Assembly (NCBI RefSeq): GCF_009690905.1
Contig: NZ_VOSW01000047.1
Span: 1 to 64,000 of the forward strand
Reading direction: 5' to 3'
Length of the DNA stretch: 64,000 nucleotides
Source of the DNA: Paraburkholderia madseniana
GTDB taxonomy: Bacteria > Pseudomonadota > Gammaproteobacteria > Burkholderiales > Burkholderiaceae
Shown here: positions 52,594 through 61,798 of the stretch, piece by piece
Layout of the letters: each line of letters begins with the position of its first letter
Numbering within the stretch: the first letter of the stretch is position 1
Translations under genes and position numbers: made by a program
The notes under the pieces: generated by a model
What the model saw: the letters and a program-made list of their open reading frames with translations, nothing else
Told to the model about the DNA's origin: nothing
Database searches by the model: none

Positions 52594-52754
52594 CCGCACT
52601 GTGGCACGACGTAAAGCACGGGCAGGTAGACTCCTTTACTGAATGCGGCTGTTCGGTGGATACTTCACTCGACTAAAACTCTCGCACCCGGCTCGCTACC
52701 GGGGTTTGTATACGCATTTGAGGTAGCCGGTTGCCGCGCCACGAAGGGAACAAC

Positions 52755-53087
52755 ATGAAGGGAGGGGTTTGGCCGAATGTGCGCCTGAGCGTAATTGCAC
52801 TGGCGATTGCCGGTACGCTTGCAGGCACACTAGGACCAACGCTCGCCCACGCCCAGCCTTCGGCCGACAGAGCTGCAAGCGAACGTACGCCAAAACTGCC
52901 TAATTCCAAAGCGAGTCGCCGCAACCCCAGCGTCACTAACGACCGCCCTGCGTCAGACGTGATGTTGCGCACCGCAGTTCCCCCCGATCTCGATCAACGC
53001 CGTCGTGATGGTCATATGACGCCCGACGAACGGCGTCTGTTACGGCAGCACATCGAAGACGCTGTCCGCGAGCTCTATAAACGGTAG
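52755..53087 (+). CDS. Small secreted protein of unknown function
   Basis: A 110-residue product not recognised. It has a Sec signal peptide (hydrophobic VIALAIAGTLAGTLGP, cleavage after AHA near residue 33). The mature part is a polar, Arg/Pro/Ser-rich segment with a C-terminal helix (TPDERRLLRQHIEDAVRELYK). AAGGGAA lies five bases before ATG 52755. It is divergent from ompR and may be a small periplasmic or envelope protein. Confidence 0.7.
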   Translation: MKGGVWPNVRLSVIALAIAGTLAGTLGPTLAHAQPSADRAASERTPKLPNSKASRRNPSVTNDRPASDVMLRTAVPPDLDQRRRDGHMTPDERRLLRQHIEDAVRELYKR

Positions 53088-53269
53088 CTATTTTCGTGCC
53101 TGCTCCCGGGCATGCCGGTCGCCCGCCGGTCGCTGTTTCTCCGCGCGTGAAAGATTTCGTTGCACTTCCCCCGTCAACTTTCCCGTTCCATCTGCCGTTG
53201 AGTTGCCAGAGCACAGCGCGTTTCGCATGCGCGAATGCCTTTCCGTGATGCCCCGCAACCGGATGACCG

Positions 53270-54910
53270 ATGATGAAAGTGCTGACAGGCGGTAAAGATG
53301 CGCGCTGGCTGGCAGTCATGGCCACGGCGTTAGTGGCCGTGACGTGGTGTGCACCGGCGCCGGCCGTGCAGCAGGGCGCCCCTACCTCTCATGCTCCCCA
53401 TAACAAGCATCGCGCGCCGTCTGCCGCGTCTGCCGTTTCCGTGGCCGACGAGGACATCCTCGACGCCGACGACGCCCGCTTCTTCCTGACGCGCGTCGGC
53501 TTTGCGCCCGATAATGGCGAGGTCGCGCAATACGTTGGCCTCACACGCGAGCAGGCAGTGGACAAGGTGCTCGCGACAGCCCGAACCGAAGCTGTCACAC
53601 CGCTGCCGGAGTGGGTGCTCGAACCGGTCCCGACGCGCGACATTCGCAAGACATGGACGGACGATCAACGTCGCGACGAGCAGCGGCTGCGCGGCCAGCG
53701 TTACGAACTATTACGCGCGTGGTGGGTGCGCGAGATGCTGGGCACGCCGTCGCCGCTGACCGAACGCATGACGCTCTTCTGGCACAACCACTTCACGTCC
53801 GGCCAGGACAAGGTCCAGTATCCGCAGCAGATGGCGCAGCAAAACATGCTGTTGCGCCGTGACGCGCTCGGCAACTTCGGCGAACTGTTGCACGACGTCG
53901 CGAAAGATCCGGCGATGCTGCAATACCTCGATGGCGCGAGCAATCGCAAGGGCAAGCCCAATGAAAACTTCGCGCGTGAAGTGATGGAGCTGTTCACGCT
54001 GGGCGAAGGGCACTACACACAACGCGACGTATCGGAAGCCGCGCGTGCCTACACCGGGTGGAGCCTCGATCCCGACACCCAGGCGTACGTGTGGCGCGCC
54101 AACCAGCACGACGATGGCGACAAGACCGTGCTCGGTCAAACCGGGCCGTTCGACGGCGATCAGGTGCTCGACATCCTGCTTGCGCGACCGGAGACCGCGA
54201 CTTTTGTCACGACCAAGCTGTGGCGCGAGTTCGTCTCCGATACACCGGACCCCGCTCGCATCGCGCCGATCGCCGCGCAGTTCCGCGCGAGTCACTACGA
54301 TATCAAGGTCGTGCTGCGCGGCCTTTTCATGAGCGACGCGTTCTGGGACGACGGCGATCGCGGCGTCCTCGTGAAATCGCCGGTTGAATTCGTGGTTGGG
54401 ACACTGCGTGCGTTCGACATCGGCTACGACAACACGGCAGCGTTCGCCGCGCAGATCCGTACGCTCGGCGAGAACCTGTTCTACCCGCCCAACGTCAAAG
54501 GATGGCCGGGCGGTACGATATGGATCAATAGTTCGACGCTGCTGGCGCGCAAGCAATTCGTCGAGCAACTGTTTCGCGCGACTGAGACCGCCCGTCCGCA
54601 GCACATGAACAATCCGGTGGGCGCAAAGATCGCGGCGAGTGGCGCACCAGGCAATGTGCAGGCGAGTCCGCCGATGCAGCACGCGATGGCGCGTGTCGGC
54701 CCGGTCGGCCAGGGTGGCGTACGCTTTGACATCGACACGTGGCTTGCGCATTACAACACCGCGCCGACGGCGAAGCCGGGGCTGTCGGCGGAGCTTCAGT
54801 TGCAGCACGCGGTCTTGCCGCTCACACCGGTCGACGCGATCGAAACCGATTCGACCGCCAGCGCTTATCTGGAGGCGTTGCTGATGGACCCGGCTTATCA
54901 ATTGAAGTGA
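53270..54910 (+). CDS. DUF1800-family exported protein
   Basis: Member of the DUF1800 family, usually encoded beside a DUF1501 gene as here. A signal peptide covers residues 1-32. The DUF1800 domain shows MTLFWHNHFTSGQDKV, FAREVMELFTLGEGHYTQRDV and EAARAYTGWSL, then a conserved NVKGWPGGTIWINSSTL near the C terminus. The His/Glu residues in these segments may form a metal or active site, but no reaction is established. The next gene, 127 bases on, encodes its DUF1501 partner, so an operon is likely. Confidence 0.85.
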   Translation: MMKVLTGGKDARWLAVMATALVAVTWCAPAPAVQQGAPTSHAPHNKHRAPSAASAVSVADEDILDADDARFFLTRVGFAPDNGEVAQYVGLTREQAVDKVLATARTEAVTPLPEWVLEPVPTRDIRKTWTDDQRRDEQRLRGQRYELLRAWWVREMLGTPSPLTERMTLFWHNHFTSGQDKVQYPQQMAQQNMLLRRDALGNFGELLHDVAKDPAMLQYLDGASNRKGKPNENFAREVMELFTLGEGHYTQRDVSEAARAYTGWSLDPDTQAYVWRANQHDDGDKTVLGQTGPFDGDQVLDILLARPETATFVTTKLWREFVSDTPDPARIAPIAAQFRASHYDIKVVLRGLFMSDAFWDDGDRGVLVKSPVEFVVGTLRAFDIGYDNTAAFAAQIRTLGENLFYPPNVKGWPGGTIWINSSTLLARKQFVEQLFRATETARPQHMNNPVGAKIAASGAPGNVQASPPMQHAMARVGPVGQGGVRFDIDTWLAHYNTAPTAKPGLSAELQLQHAVLPLTPVDAIETDSTASAYLEALLMDPAYQLK

Positions 54911-55037
54911 GGAAGTGAGCAGCGCGGACCGGCGACGGAATTGAGCTGCTCATCCGTGTAACGCCGATGAGCAGCGCAAATAAACGATCCGTCGACGGCG
55001 GCACGACACGCGCCATGACAATCGAACGAGGTGCAGG

Positions 55038-56255
55038 ATGAAACGACGCAGCTTTCTCTCGATGGGCGCAGCCGCCGGCGCGACGCTGTGGTTGCCACAC
55101 GCGTTCGGTGCGCTGGCGGCAGAAGTGGGCGGCTCAACGAATCGAGGTTACGGCAACCTGCTGATCCTCGTCGAACTGAAGGGCGGCAACGACGGTTTGA
55201 ATACCGTGATTCCGTTTGCCGATCCCACTTACTATCAGCTGCGTAAAAACATCGGCATCAAACGCGAGCAGGCAATCCAGCTCGACGAGCGTACCGCGCT
55301 GCATCCGTCGTTGCAGCCGCTGATGCCGCTTTGGCAGAGCCAGCAACTGGCGATCGTACAGGGCGTCAGCTACGCGCAGCCGAACCTGTCGCATTTCCGC
55401 TCGATCGAGATCTGGGACACCGCGTCGCGTTCGGATCAATATCTGCGCGAGGGCTGGCTCACACGTGCGTTCGCGCAGGCGCCGGTGCCCGCGGGTTTTG
55501 CAGCCGACGGCGTGGTGATCGGCAGTGCCGAAATGGGACCGCTCGCCAACGGCGCACGCGCGATTGCGCTGGTCAATCCGGCGCAGTTCGTCAAGGCTTC
55601 GCGCCTCGTCACGCCGGTGTCGCTGCACGAGCGCAATCCGGAGTTGGCGCACATTCTCGACGTCGAGAACGACATCGTGAAAGCCGCCGATCGTCTGCGT
55701 CCCACGCAAGGTCAGGCGCAATTGAAGACGGTGTTTCCCGGTGGCGCATTCGGCGGTTCGATCAAGACGGCGATGCAGGTGCTCGCGGCTGGAAAAACCC
55801 CGCAAGGCCAGCCGAAGAGCGGGCAGGGCGTCGCGGTGATCCGTTTGACGCTGAACGGCTTCGATACGCACCAGAACCAGCCGGGTCAACAGGCGGCGTT
55901 GCTCAAGCAACTGGCCGATGGGTTTGCGTCGATGAAGTCGGCGCTGATGGAACTCGGCCGCTGGAGCGAGACGCTGGTGATGACGTACGCCGAGTTTGGC
56001 CGGCGCCCGCGTGAGAATCAGAGCAACGGCACCGACCATGGCACCGTGGCGCCGCATTTCGTCATGGGCGGGCGAGTGCGGGGCGGTTTGTACGGCGTGC
56101 CGCCGGTGCTCGCGCGGCTCGATGGCAATGGCAACTTACCGGTCGGCGTCGATTTTCAGCAACTCTACGCGACCGTGCTCGGGCCGTGGTGGGGACTCGA
56201 CGCGTCTGCGATCCTGCAGCAGCGGTTCGAGCCGCTGCCGTTACTGCGCGTCTGA
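55038..56255 (+). CDS. DUF1501-family protein with Tat signal
   Basis: A twin-arginine leader (KRRSFLSMGAAAGATLWLP) suggests folded export, often with a cofactor or metal. The DUF1501 domain, sulfatase/alkaline-phosphatase-like in fold, has ILVELKGGNDGLNTVIP near the N terminus, YAQPNLSHFRSIEIWD and TYAEFGRRPRENQSNGTDHG near the C terminus with likely metal ligands. The length is 405 residues. It is paired with the DUF1800 gene upstream. GAGGTG precedes ATG 55038. The substrate is unknown. Confidence 0.88.
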   Translation: MKRRSFLSMGAAAGATLWLPHAFGALAAEVGGSTNRGYGNLLILVELKGGNDGLNTVIPFADPTYYQLRKNIGIKREQAIQLDERTALHPSLQPLMPLWQSQQLAIVQGVSYAQPNLSHFRSIEIWDTASRSDQYLREGWLTRAFAQAPVPAGFAADGVVIGSAEMGPLANGARAIALVNPAQFVKASRLVTPVSLHERNPELAHILDVENDIVKAADRLRPTQGQAQLKTVFPGGAFGGSIKTAMQVLAAGKTPQGQPKSGQGVAVIRLTLNGFDTHQNQPGQQAALLKQLADGFASMKSALMELGRWSETLVMTYAEFGRRPRENQSNGTDHGTVAPHFVMGGRVRGGLYGVPPVLARLDGNGNLPVGVDFQQLYATVLGPWWGLDASAILQQRFEPLPLLRV

Positions 56256-56308
56256 TGATGGACGGCGTTGGCTCATCAGCATGAGCTGGCGGCCGTTGCG
56301 TCCGCCGC

Positions 56309-57133
56309 TTACCTCGCGCGCCACGCGATCCAGAGTTTGCGGATCGGCGTCAACGCAATGCGCTGATGCAGCACGTGATAGCCGTCACGTTCGATTTCAT
56401 CCAGCAGCGCCAAGGCAAGTGCCGCCTGCGCCACGAGCGTGCGCTGCGAGCGGCGCTCATTCGCGGGCATGGCAGCGAGCGCTGCTTGCAACGCGTCGCG
56501 CGCCCGCTTGGTCTCGAAGCGCATCAGCTCGGTAAACGCATCGGAGTATTTCCGATTGATCAGATCCGCAGCGGTGACGTTAAAGCGCTGCATTTCATCG
56601 ATCGGAATATAGATGCGGCCGTGGCGCGCATCATTGCCGGTTTCGGCGACGAACTGCGCAAGCTGCAGTGCCTCGCCGAGCGGCGCGGACCAGTTCGACG
56701 CCTGCGCGGTGTCTTTCGCCGTAGCACGCGCGACCAGCGACGCGAAGGTGCCGCCGACGCCTTGCACATAGCGCCGCAGATTCGGGTAGTCGAGATAGCG
56801 CGCCTGGTCGAGGTCCATTTCGAAACCGGCGAGCAAGGCCTGCAACTCGGGATATTCGGCCTCGACGTTAGGCAGATAAGCCGCCAGCGCCTTGGAAACC
56901 GGATGTGACGGTGAACCCGAAGCCAGTGCGGCGAGCTCGTTTTGCCACCACGCGAGTTTGGTGCGGCCGATGGCCGGATCACTGGTTTCCTTAACGGTTT
57001 CCTCGAACTCGCGACGCAGCGCGAACAGCGCGGTCAGGAGCGGTTGGCTTGCCGCGGACGCCTGCCGAAGCGCATAGTAAGTGCTCGATCCGGGCGGCGC
57101 CGCTTTCTGGTGGCAGTATTCGTCGAAATTCAC
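56309..57133 (-). CDS. Squalene/phytoene-synthase-like protein, degenerate first Asp motif
   Basis: Similar to HpnD-type trans-isoprenyl diphosphate synthases through the conserved YCHQKAAPPGSSTYYAL start, GRTKLAWWQNEL and ETGNDARHGRIYIPIDEM. The first Asp-rich motif of active enzymes (DDxxDE pattern) reads EFEETVKE here, so two catalytic aspartates are Glu and one is Lys. The second motif is also altered (ETGND). It may be a non-catalytic relative, as in the NDUFAF6 group, or have changed activity. GTG 57133 gives 274 residues; ATG 57205 is a longer alternative. No other hopanoid genes are nearby. Confidence 0.8.
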   Translation of the reverse strand: MNFDEYCHQKAAPPGSSTYYALRQASAASQPLLTALFALRREFEETVKETSDPAIGRTKLAWWQNELAALASGSPSHPVSKALAAYLPNVEAEYPELQALLAGFEMDLDQARYLDYPNLRRYVQGVGGTFASLVARATAKDTAQASNWSAPLGEALQLAQFVAETGNDARHGRIYIPIDEMQRFNVTAADLINRKYSDAFTELMRFETKRARDALQAALAAMPANERRSQRTLVAQAALALALLDEIERDGYHVLHQRIALTPIRKLWIAWRAR

Positions 57134-57237
57134 GGGATAGGAATGTGGGGAAGGGCAGGCGAACAGGGGCACGGTGTGCGTGCGTTTAGCCAAAAATTGT
57201 AGCATCGACGCCCCGCGGGGCGATGCACGAGCAAATG

Positions 57238-57266
57238 CAGACAAGTGCGAATCAATCGGTTAGAAT
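57238..57266 (+). promoter_or_regulatory. Candidate promoter for tRNA-Leu
   Basis: CAGACA (57238-57243, 4/6 to the -35 consensus) is followed by 17 bases and TAGAAT (57261-57266, 5/6 to the -10 consensus), about 90 bases before the mature tRNA. A GC-rich leader follows. Confidence 0.5.
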
Positions 57267-57352
57267 CTCGCGCTTACGCTTTCGGGCGCGGGTTTTAACG
57301 CGGCCGTGAGCATGCAGGACATCGGGTAGAACGCACAGCGCTTTGCCCGGCT

Positions 57353-57439
57353 GCGAGGGTGGCGAAATTGGTAGACGCACCAGGTTTAGGTCCTGACGCC
57401 CGCAAGGGTGTAGGGGTTCGAGTCCCCTCCCTCGCACCA
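57353..57439 (+). tRNA. tRNA-Leu (anticodon TAG), CCA encoded
   Basis: Acceptor stem GCGAGGG pairs with CCCTCGC, the D-arm is GGCGAAATTGGTAGACGC, the anticodon loop has TTTAGGT with TAG, a long variable arm (class II) follows, and the T-arm is GGGGTTCGAGTCCCC. The 3' end ACCA is genomically encoded. The 87-base length and class II arm fit tRNA-Leu reading CUA-type codons. Confidence 0.95.
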
Positions 57440-57471
57440 TCCCTGTGTAGTAGAGAACCCGTTAAGCAGAG

Positions 57472-57506
57472 AACCCCGTTAAGTCTTTGGACTGGCGGGG
57501 TTTTTT
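57472..57506 (+). terminator. Terminator after tRNA-Leu
   Basis: Stem AACCCCG / CGGGGTT is followed by a run of T (57501-57506) and further T-rich sequence. It suits the end of the tRNA transcript. Confidence 0.85.
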
Positions 57507-57551
57507 GTTTTTCGTGTGACTTCGCGCCAGGCCTTGCGTGCCCGGCTGCGC

Positions 57552-57845
57552 TCAAGCGTCCGGTGCTGGCGGTTGCGCTTCGGCTTGCGTGCCTGGCAAC
57601 TCGGCTTGCACGGCGCCTTCGAGAAAGCGGCGGGTCGATTCGAACGCCTGCAGCATCTGATCGGGCCACGGCGTTTGCAGCATGACCGCCTGGTGGTTTT
57701 CGAACGACGATGACAACAGTTTTGCCAGCTCAGGCGAGCGCAGATGACGCAGCACCACACTGACGGCGATCGCCGTCGCCTGGCTCGCGCCGGCGGTTTG
57801 AAGTTCCGAGGCGGTGAGGGCCGCTACCTGTTTGTTGATGTCCAC
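57552..57845 (-). CDS. Small helical protein of unknown function
   Basis: A 97-residue product, not recognised, starting at GTG 57845 with GGGAAG upstream on its strand. It is predicted mostly helical (KQVAALTASELQTAGASQ, ELAKLLSSSFENHQAVML), and its last 20 residues are Ala/Pro/Gln-rich. There is no signal peptide. It is convergent with tRNA-Leu. Confidence 0.6.
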   Translation of the reverse strand: MDINKQVAALTASELQTAGASQATAIAVSVVLRHLRSPELAKLLSSSFENHQAVMLQTPWPDQMLQAFESTRRFLEGAVQAELPGTQAEAQPPAPDA

Positions 57846-58360
57846 TGAAGCTTCCCTGGATGAAATGGGGGTGACTGAAGGCCTGGTGGCCGATCCCGAA
57901 TTTTGACATGGTTGGCGGGTTGCCGCGAACGCGGCTGCCTCGCCGGGTCTGCCGTGTTCGAAGTGTGACGATGGTTTTCAGCGCGGTCAGGCTATTAAGC
58001 AATATGGAGTTGGGCACCGCTGCCGGATTTGTCCATGTAATCGGTGTGCCCATCGAGTTGCGCCTGAGATCGGGTGCTATCCGTTGTCACCCATATTGCG
58101 TAGATTGTTAATGCACGCTATACGCTCGTGCCTACCCGCCGGCGGATTAATCCGAGGAAATAAGCAGCACAAAGTTGGAAAAAACCGATATGCATCAGCA
58201 AATAAGCGTGACGATTCGACTGCGCTCGCTCGATGGCTCGAAAGCGCGCTTTACGTGGTATTCTGCGCGCCGCTTTTCGCCGTATTGCTGACGCGATATT
58301 CTCGGATTAATCCGGGTGACAAATGGATCTCGCAACAGAAGACAATAAAAGAGGGATGCG
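57846..58360. other. 515-base gap with two identical 12-bp palindromes
   Basis: The perfect palindrome CGGATTAATCCG occurs at 58143-58154 and again at 58303-58314, 160 bases apart, the second 46 bases before the DUF2339 start. This is a likely regulatory region for the DUF2339-DUF3999 pair. No coding region is supported in it. Confidence 0.55.
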
Positions 58361-61300
58361 ATGAGCGTGATATTTGCCGTGGTCGGCGTGGTGGTCGGGA
58401 TAATCGCCGCCGTGTCGAACGATTTCTCGATCGGCTTCGGTGCGTTGATGGGTGGAGTGGCCGGGGTTGCGCTCGCATGTCTGCTGCAAAAGAAGCGCCC
58501 GGACATCGCGAACGAACCAGCGTCCAAGCCTGTTAGGGCCGATAGCTTGAACCAGACCGTCAGCCCATCCGGCGAACTGGCCGCGCGCGTCGAGCAACTT
58601 GAGCGCGAGATCGTCGCTCTGCGCGGCGAGATCCACGAATTGCGGGCCAGCGTCACCGGCGCATCGGCGACTGAAAGCGCGGATGGTGAGCCCGCGACGT
58701 TCAAACTGCGTCCGGCCAATGTCGTGCCGCGTTCGTACGCGATGCCGCCCGCGGCGGGGCAGAAGCCGCATCGCGAGTTTCAGGCAACGCCTACGCAGCC
58801 GGCAGCCGTACGCTCGACGGTGAGCGCCAGCGCGGTTACGCCGCCCGCGATGGCCGGTACGCCCGCGTCAAGCGAGCCGAGCGCATCGAGCACGCTGAAT
58901 GCTGAGTCACTCAGCCCAATGGCGTTGCCGCCGTCCGCCGGATCGCCTCTGCTGTTGTCGCCGTCCGCCGGGCCAGCGCTTTCCACCGACCCTCTGCCAG
59001 CGCAAACCCCGCCAGCACCACCGCGCGGTCCCGGCCTCGCTGAACGCCTCTTCAAACGTGGCCGTGACTGGCTATTCGGCGGCAACACGGTTGTGCGGGT
59101 CGGCATTATCGTGCTGTTCTTCGGCATTGCGTTCCTGCTCAAATACGCGGCCGACAACAGCCTGCTGCCGATCGAATTCCGCCTCGCCGGCGTTGCGCTT
59201 GCCGCAACCGTGCTGATCGGACTCGGCTGGTGCATCGGCGAGCGCCGCGGCGCCTACGGGCTGATCCTGCAGGGCGGTGGCGTCGGCGTGCTCTATCTGA
59301 CCGTGTTCGCCGCAACCAGGCTCTACCATCTGCTGCCGGCGGGCGCAGCCTTGCCGTTGATGATCGCGATCTGCGGCTTGAGCGCGTTTCTGGCGGTGCG
59401 GCAGAACGCGTCGTCGCTGGCCTTCATGGGCAGCGCAGGCGGTTTCCTTGCACCGGTGCTCCTCTCGACGGGCGGCGGCAGTCACGTGATGCTGTTCAGC
59501 TACTACGCGCTGCTCAACGCGGGCGTTTTCGCAATCGCGTGGTTCAAGGCGTGGCGGCCTCTGAACCTGCTTGGCTTCGTGTTCACGTTTTCGATCGGCG
59601 CCGCATGGGGCGCGACGGCTTACCGGCCCGAGCTGCTTGCCAGCACCGAACCGTTCCTGATCCTGTTCTTCCTGATGTATGTCGGCATCGCGTTGCTTTA
59701 TGCGGTGCGCCGCGAGGTCGCGCTCAAGCATTACGTCGACGGCACGCTGGTGTTCGGCACGCCGCTCGTCGCGATCGGTCTGCAAGCGGCGATGATGAAA
59801 GGCACCGAATTCGGTCTCGCGTGGAGCGCGGTGGCGCTGGCCGCGTTCTACCTCGCGATTGCGGCCTGGCTGGCGCGGCGGCGCGCGCACCTCGGCATGA
59901 TGTTCGAAGCCATGCTCGCGCTGGCCGTGATCTTCGCCACGCTCGCTGTCCCGCTTGCTTTCACCGGACCGACCACGAGCGCGACCTGGGCAATCGAAGG
60001 CGCCGCGATCACCTGGCTCGCTGTGCGTCAGCGGCGCCTGATCGCGTTTGGCTTCGGCTTGCTGATGCAACTAGCCGCGGCGGGCGCGTATGTGGTCGGC
60101 ACGCTCGCGCAGATCGATGCAGCGCATGCCTGGCCGGTGCTCAACGGCGCGTACATCGCGAGCGTGCTGATCGCGGTCGCGGGCATCTTCACGGGATGGC
60201 GGTTGCATGGGCGCAGCGAGGCGGGCGCGTGGCATGCATGGATGCCTCAGATCGGCCTTGTCGCCGGCGTGTGGGGGTTGTTGTGGTGGGTCTCTGGCGG
60301 TCTCCACGAAATCGACGCGTACGCGCAGGCGCATCTTGCATATGATCGCGATCGTTTCGAGACTGCCGTCGTCGCGCTGTTCGCCGTTCTGACAGCGTGG
60401 CTCGCGCACGGCGCGCGTCGCAAGCTGCGTTGGCCGCTCGCCGAACTGCCGGCGCTGGCGCTCGTGCCGGTTCTCGCTCTGCTGACCTTGAGTCTGTTCA
60501 TGTTGAGCATGGCGCCGGTCGGCGGCTACGGTTGGCTGGTGTGCGCTGTTGCCGCCGCGTCTACCTACTTGTTGCTGTGGCGTCAGCAGCGCGACGTCGG
60601 CGATCGTGTGCTTGCGCCGCTTCATACACTGATGTTCTGGACAGCCGGCGCGCTCATCGCGCTCGAAGGCTATTGGGGCTTGCGCGCCTACGTGCCGGAA
60701 GGCGCATGGAGCTGGAGTGCGTGGGCTTATGGCTTCGGCATTCTGCTGCTGTTGGTGGCGGGCGTCGGGCATCGTTTGCGCTGGCCGGTCGCGCGTTTCG
60801 TAACGGCTTATCAGGTGTGGGCAGCGGCGCCGCTCGCCGCCTTGCTGTGGGTGTGGAGCATCGCAAGCGTGACGAGCGACGGTAGCGCCGCGCCGCTCTT
60901 CTGGCTGCCGATTCTCAATCCGCTGGATGTCGCACAGATCCTCGCGTTCGTCGCCTGCGCCGTGTGGCTGCGGCGGCTGCGCGCACTCGGGGTGCACTGG
61001 CATCCGCGAGCGTTCGACTACGCGGTGCTCGCGACGCTGTTCCTATGGTTCAACGCATTGCTGCTGCGCACGCTGCATCATCATTTCCATGCGGGGTACG
61101 ATGTCGATGCGGTGCTGGCGTCGTTCAGTTTCCAGCAGGTGTTTCTGGTCGGCTGGAGCGCGTTTGCATTTGCCGGGCTGTGGCTCGCGCGTCGCGACAG
61201 TATTGTGCGCTTGTGCGCGATCGCATCGACGCCGCTCGTGCTGGTGATGTGGATGTGGACGTTCTATGCCAACCTGACTCAGGACGGCGGCGCGTGGGCG

Positions 61301-61798
61301 CGGCTGCCGCTGCTCAATCCGCTCGACCTGGTGCAGGCGGTGATTTTTGCGCTGGCGGCGTTGTGGCTCGTGCGCATCAGCCGCCTGGGTGTGCCGGTCG
61401 GCGAATACCGTGTGCCGTTGCAGGTGGCGGTCGGCGTGACCGGATTCATCTGGCTCAACGCGATGCTGCTGCGCACGCTGCATCACTGGATCGGCGTGCC
61501 GTATCAGCTCGACGAGATGTCACGCTCGATGCTCGTGCAGGCTTCGATATCGGTGTTCTGGACAGTCTGCGCATTGGCTATGATGATCTGGGCAACTCGC
61601 CGGGCCAGCCGGATATTCTGGTTCATCGGCGGCGGCCTGCTGGCGGTGACCGTCGTCAAGCTGTTCCTGTTCGATTTGTCGCACGTGACGGGTATCGAAC
61701 GGATCGTGTCGTTCATCGGTATCGGCCTGATGCTGCTGCTGATCGGCTACTTCTCGCCGTTGCCGCCCAAAGCGGCAGTTCTGGAAACTGAGCAATGA
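58361..61798 (+). CDS. DUF2339-family polytopic membrane protein
   Basis: A very large (1145-residue) inner-membrane protein. Residues 1-40 form one or two helices, then a coiled-coil segment (ARVEQLEREIVALRGEIHELRAS near 70-95), a Pro/Ser/Ala-rich linker to about 230, then over twenty hydrophobic segments of similar length to the end. There are no recognisable enzymatic motifs. GAGGG lies just before ATG 58361. The stop overlaps the next gene's ATG (ATGA), so the pair is translationally coupled. DUF2339/DUF3999 adjacency is known in other Proteobacteria; the role is unknown. Confidence 0.85.
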   Translation: MSVIFAVVGVVVGIIAAVSNDFSIGFGALMGGVAGVALACLLQKKRPDIANEPASKPVRADSLNQTVSPSGELAARVEQLEREIVALRGEIHELRASVTGASATESADGEPATFKLRPANVVPRSYAMPPAAGQKPHREFQATPTQPAAVRSTVSASAVTPPAMAGTPASSEPSASSTLNAESLSPMALPPSAGSPLLLSPSAGPALSTDPLPAQTPPAPPRGPGLAERLFKRGRDWLFGGNTVVRVGIIVLFFGIAFLLKYAADNSLLPIEFRLAGVALAATVLIGLGWCIGERRGAYGLILQGGGVGVLYLTVFAATRLYHLLPAGAALPLMIAICGLSAFLAVRQNASSLAFMGSAGGFLAPVLLSTGGGSHVMLFSYYALLNAGVFAIAWFKAWRPLNLLGFVFTFSIGAAWGATAYRPELLASTEPFLILFFLMYVGIALLYAVRREVALKHYVDGTLVFGTPLVAIGLQAAMMKGTEFGLAWSAVALAAFYLAIAAWLARRRAHLGMMFEAMLALAVIFATLAVPLAFTGPTTSATWAIEGAAITWLAVRQRRLIAFGFGLLMQLAAAGAYVVGTLAQIDAAHAWPVLNGAYIASVLIAVAGIFTGWRLHGRSEAGAWHAWMPQIGLVAGVWGLLWWVSGGLHEIDAYAQAHLAYDRDRFETAVVALFAVLTAWLAHGARRKLRWPLAELPALALVPVLALLTLSLFMLSMAPVGGYGWLVCAVAAASTYLLLWRQQRDVGDRVLAPLHTLMFWTAGALIALEGYWGLRAYVPEGAWSWSAWAYGFGILLLLVAGVGHRLRWPVARFVTAYQVWAAAPLAALLWVWSIASVTSDGSAAPLFWLPILNPLDVAQILAFVACAVWLRRLRALGVHWHPRAFDYAVLATLFLWFNALLLRTLHHHFHAGYDVDAVLASFSFQQVFLVGWSAFAFAGLWLARRDSIVRLCAIASTPLVLVMWMWTFYANLTQDGGAWARLPLLNPLDLVQAVIFALAALWLVRISRLGVPVGEYRVPLQVAVGVTGFIWLNAMLLRTLHHWIGVPYQLDEMSRSMLVQASISVFWTVCALAMMIWATRRASRIFWFIGGGLLAVTVVKLFLFDLSHVTGIERIVSFIGIGLMLLLIGYFSPLPPKAAVLETEQ

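Noticed and set aside
57207..57222. CGCCCCGCGGGGCG palindrome before tRNA-Leu
   Set aside because: GC-only palindromes are common by chance at this base composition, and it overlaps the possible long start of the synthase-like gene.
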